A DNA stretch of 64,000 bases from Flaccisagitta enflata (taxonomy: Eukaryota > Chaetognatha > Sagittoidea > Aphragmophora): positions 98,270,001 to 98,334,000 of the forward strand of contig OZ231126.1 in assembly GCA_965153355.1 (NCBI GenBank). The letters run 5' to 3'. Positions 62,623 through 64,000 of the stretch are shown one piece after another. How positions within the stretch are numbered: position 1 is the first letter of the stretch; each line of letters begins with the position of its first letter. A model generated the notes under the pieces. That model had not been told where the DNA came from. It made no database searches and worked only from the letters and a program-made list of their open reading frames with translations. A program made the translations under genes and the position numbers.

Positions 62623-63607
62623 GTATGAGGTTGATAAGTGAATGATGACTATCTAACGCGTGCTGGAAAATCGCCTTTTTCCTTTTTTTTTTAAGTTTAT
62701 TTATTCTAGTTTTCCCTCCCATTGCGTTCCACGTACGGTTTTCTGAAGTTTGATAACTAGTCCCTTGAGTGCTCTGACCAACGATCGCGTAGTTAGTTTT
62801 ATGTCAAGATCTGACAAGAAAAAACACATTGTACTCGTTATCCTGACACATACTTCCTCTATGGACAAATATGAAAGAAAGATCTTTTTGTTGAAAACGT
62901 TTTTGTACTAGAATTGATTTTTCATGCCGGTTCATGATCTGTCTCATTTATCCATACTTTGTTGTGGATCATTGTTTGTGCTTCTGTGTCCATCTTTGCT
63001 TTTCTCCCTATTATTCCTTGTGCCTTTTTTTCTTTCAGATTTTTTTGTGAAAGAATTTATGACATGATTGAATTTCGTGATCTTGACTGACTCGGCGAAG
63101 ACAGGTAGCCGTAGATTTCTGAAACAGCTATTTCGAAATGTTTTTGAGGGTATGTACATGGTGCACCCTGCAGAGCCAATGCTTTCCACGCAGCGCTCCA
63201 GCGGCTCACGAAAACAAATGATACTTGATACTTAGCAATTTGAAAATGTGCACTGTCAAAGCTAATAGTTTGTACCGTAGTCCATAATTCAATTCAGGCA
63301 AAGACTGGGGTTTTCAGGTTTCTGCCCCCGCAGGGAAGTAGCTTCAACCATCAGTGATCATCTATGCCTCTACTTTGGACTAAAGTCTTTGGTATGCATA
63401 GTGCATCTATAGTCTAGATCATAGATTGTAGGGGCAAGCGTAATGGAAAGACAACTGTAGCTGTGGGAGTGATACGAGTGATGTGAGGACGCTGTATCCC
63501 CATCACCGGTTGCCATGGGAGCACATTTCCATGTTTTTTCTTTTTGGCCCCAATCCTAGTATTTTGCAGGGGGGGGTGAAAGCTAAAAAGTTTTTAGACA
63601 TTTTAAG

Positions 63608-64000
63608 CTTTTTGGGCAGCGGCCCCGAAGGGGACGAAGTCCTGTAGAACACAGGGGGACTTTCGTTCGTTCGTCAGTTCGTTAGTTCGTCCCCCCCCCT
63701 TATTAGGCCCCTCAGGCCTAAAATCTGGTCTCTCAAGCCTCAAATCCAGCCTCTCAGGCCTCAAATCCAGCCTCTCAGGCCTCAAATCCAGCCTCTCAGG
63801 CCTCAAATCCAGCCTCTCAGGCCTCTAATCCAGCCTCTCAGGCCTCAAGTCCAGCCTCTCAGACCTCAAATCCAGCCTCTCAGGCCTCAAATCCAGCCTC
63901 TCAGGCCTCAAATCCGGCCTCTCAGGCCTCAAATCTGGCCTCTCAGGCCTCAAATCTGACCTCTCAGGCCTCAAACCTGGCCTTTCAGACCTCAAACTAG
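63608..64000. mobile_element. Foldback element with tandem-repeat core, cut by the window end
   Basis: Left end TTTTTGGGCAGCGGCCCCGA, then GTCCTGTAGAACACAGGG and a (GTTC) tract. At least 13 units of CCTCTCAGGCCTCAAATCCAG follow. The right arm is outside the window. Confidence 0.85.

Noticed and set aside
62944-63189. 81-codon - strand frame
   Set aside because: No domain, no splice support, and basic low-complexity composition.

Overview
The window is animal nuclear DNA. Genes are split by GT-AG introns whose phases match across junctions, and the spaces between exons are packed with transposons, minisatellites and microsatellites. Gene content (a TAB1 orthologue, a BTB/C2H2 zinc-finger factor, a group III secreted phospholipase A2) and the many tetranucleotide (GTCC/GTCT)-bearing Helentron-type elements suggest an invertebrate, perhaps a mollusc or other lophotrochozoan. 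The species cannot be fixed from sequence alone.

Layout. (1) 1-20.5 kb, + strand: the last six exons of TAB1 (TAK1-binding protein 1), from the end of its PP2C-like domain through a Ser/Thr/Pro-rich linker to the TAK1-binding motif and stop. Its 11-kb intron holds a LINE nested in a Helentron-like element and a 7-kb hAT-ended block (8-bp target duplication) filled with two large palindromes, two minisatellites and a foldback element. (2) 20.5-26.9 kb: repeats, microsatellites, a LINE relic and two exon-like pieces, one interrupted by a Helentron-like element. (3) 26.9-31.2 kb, + strand: a two-exon BTB-zinc-finger transcription factor. (4) 34.5-40.3 kb, - strand: a group III secreted phospholipase A2, two exons clear. 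(5) 49.3-61.9 kb, + strand: an eight-exon gene for a proline-rich, mostly disordered protein I do not recognise; a ninth exon at 32.1 kb fits in phase and would place the phospholipase gene inside its first intron on the opposite strand. (6) 61.9-64 kb: repeats.

The strongest structural signal outside genes is a set of short interspersed elements. Each has a hairpin at one end and, near the other end, a third copy of the hairpin arm. Different copies carry different arm sequences (AGTTGCG, AGTCGCG, AGATGCG, AAGTGCG, GTCCGCGACGG), but the three sites change together. This fits nonautonomous Helentrons (HINE / pearl / DINE-like) and implies that the structure itself is under selection. Other families here also pair structured ends with tandem-repeat cores: foldback elements starting GGGCAGCGGCCCC, and hAT-like elements with perfect or near-perfect 8-bp duplications. 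All identifications were made by eye; no database search was possible.
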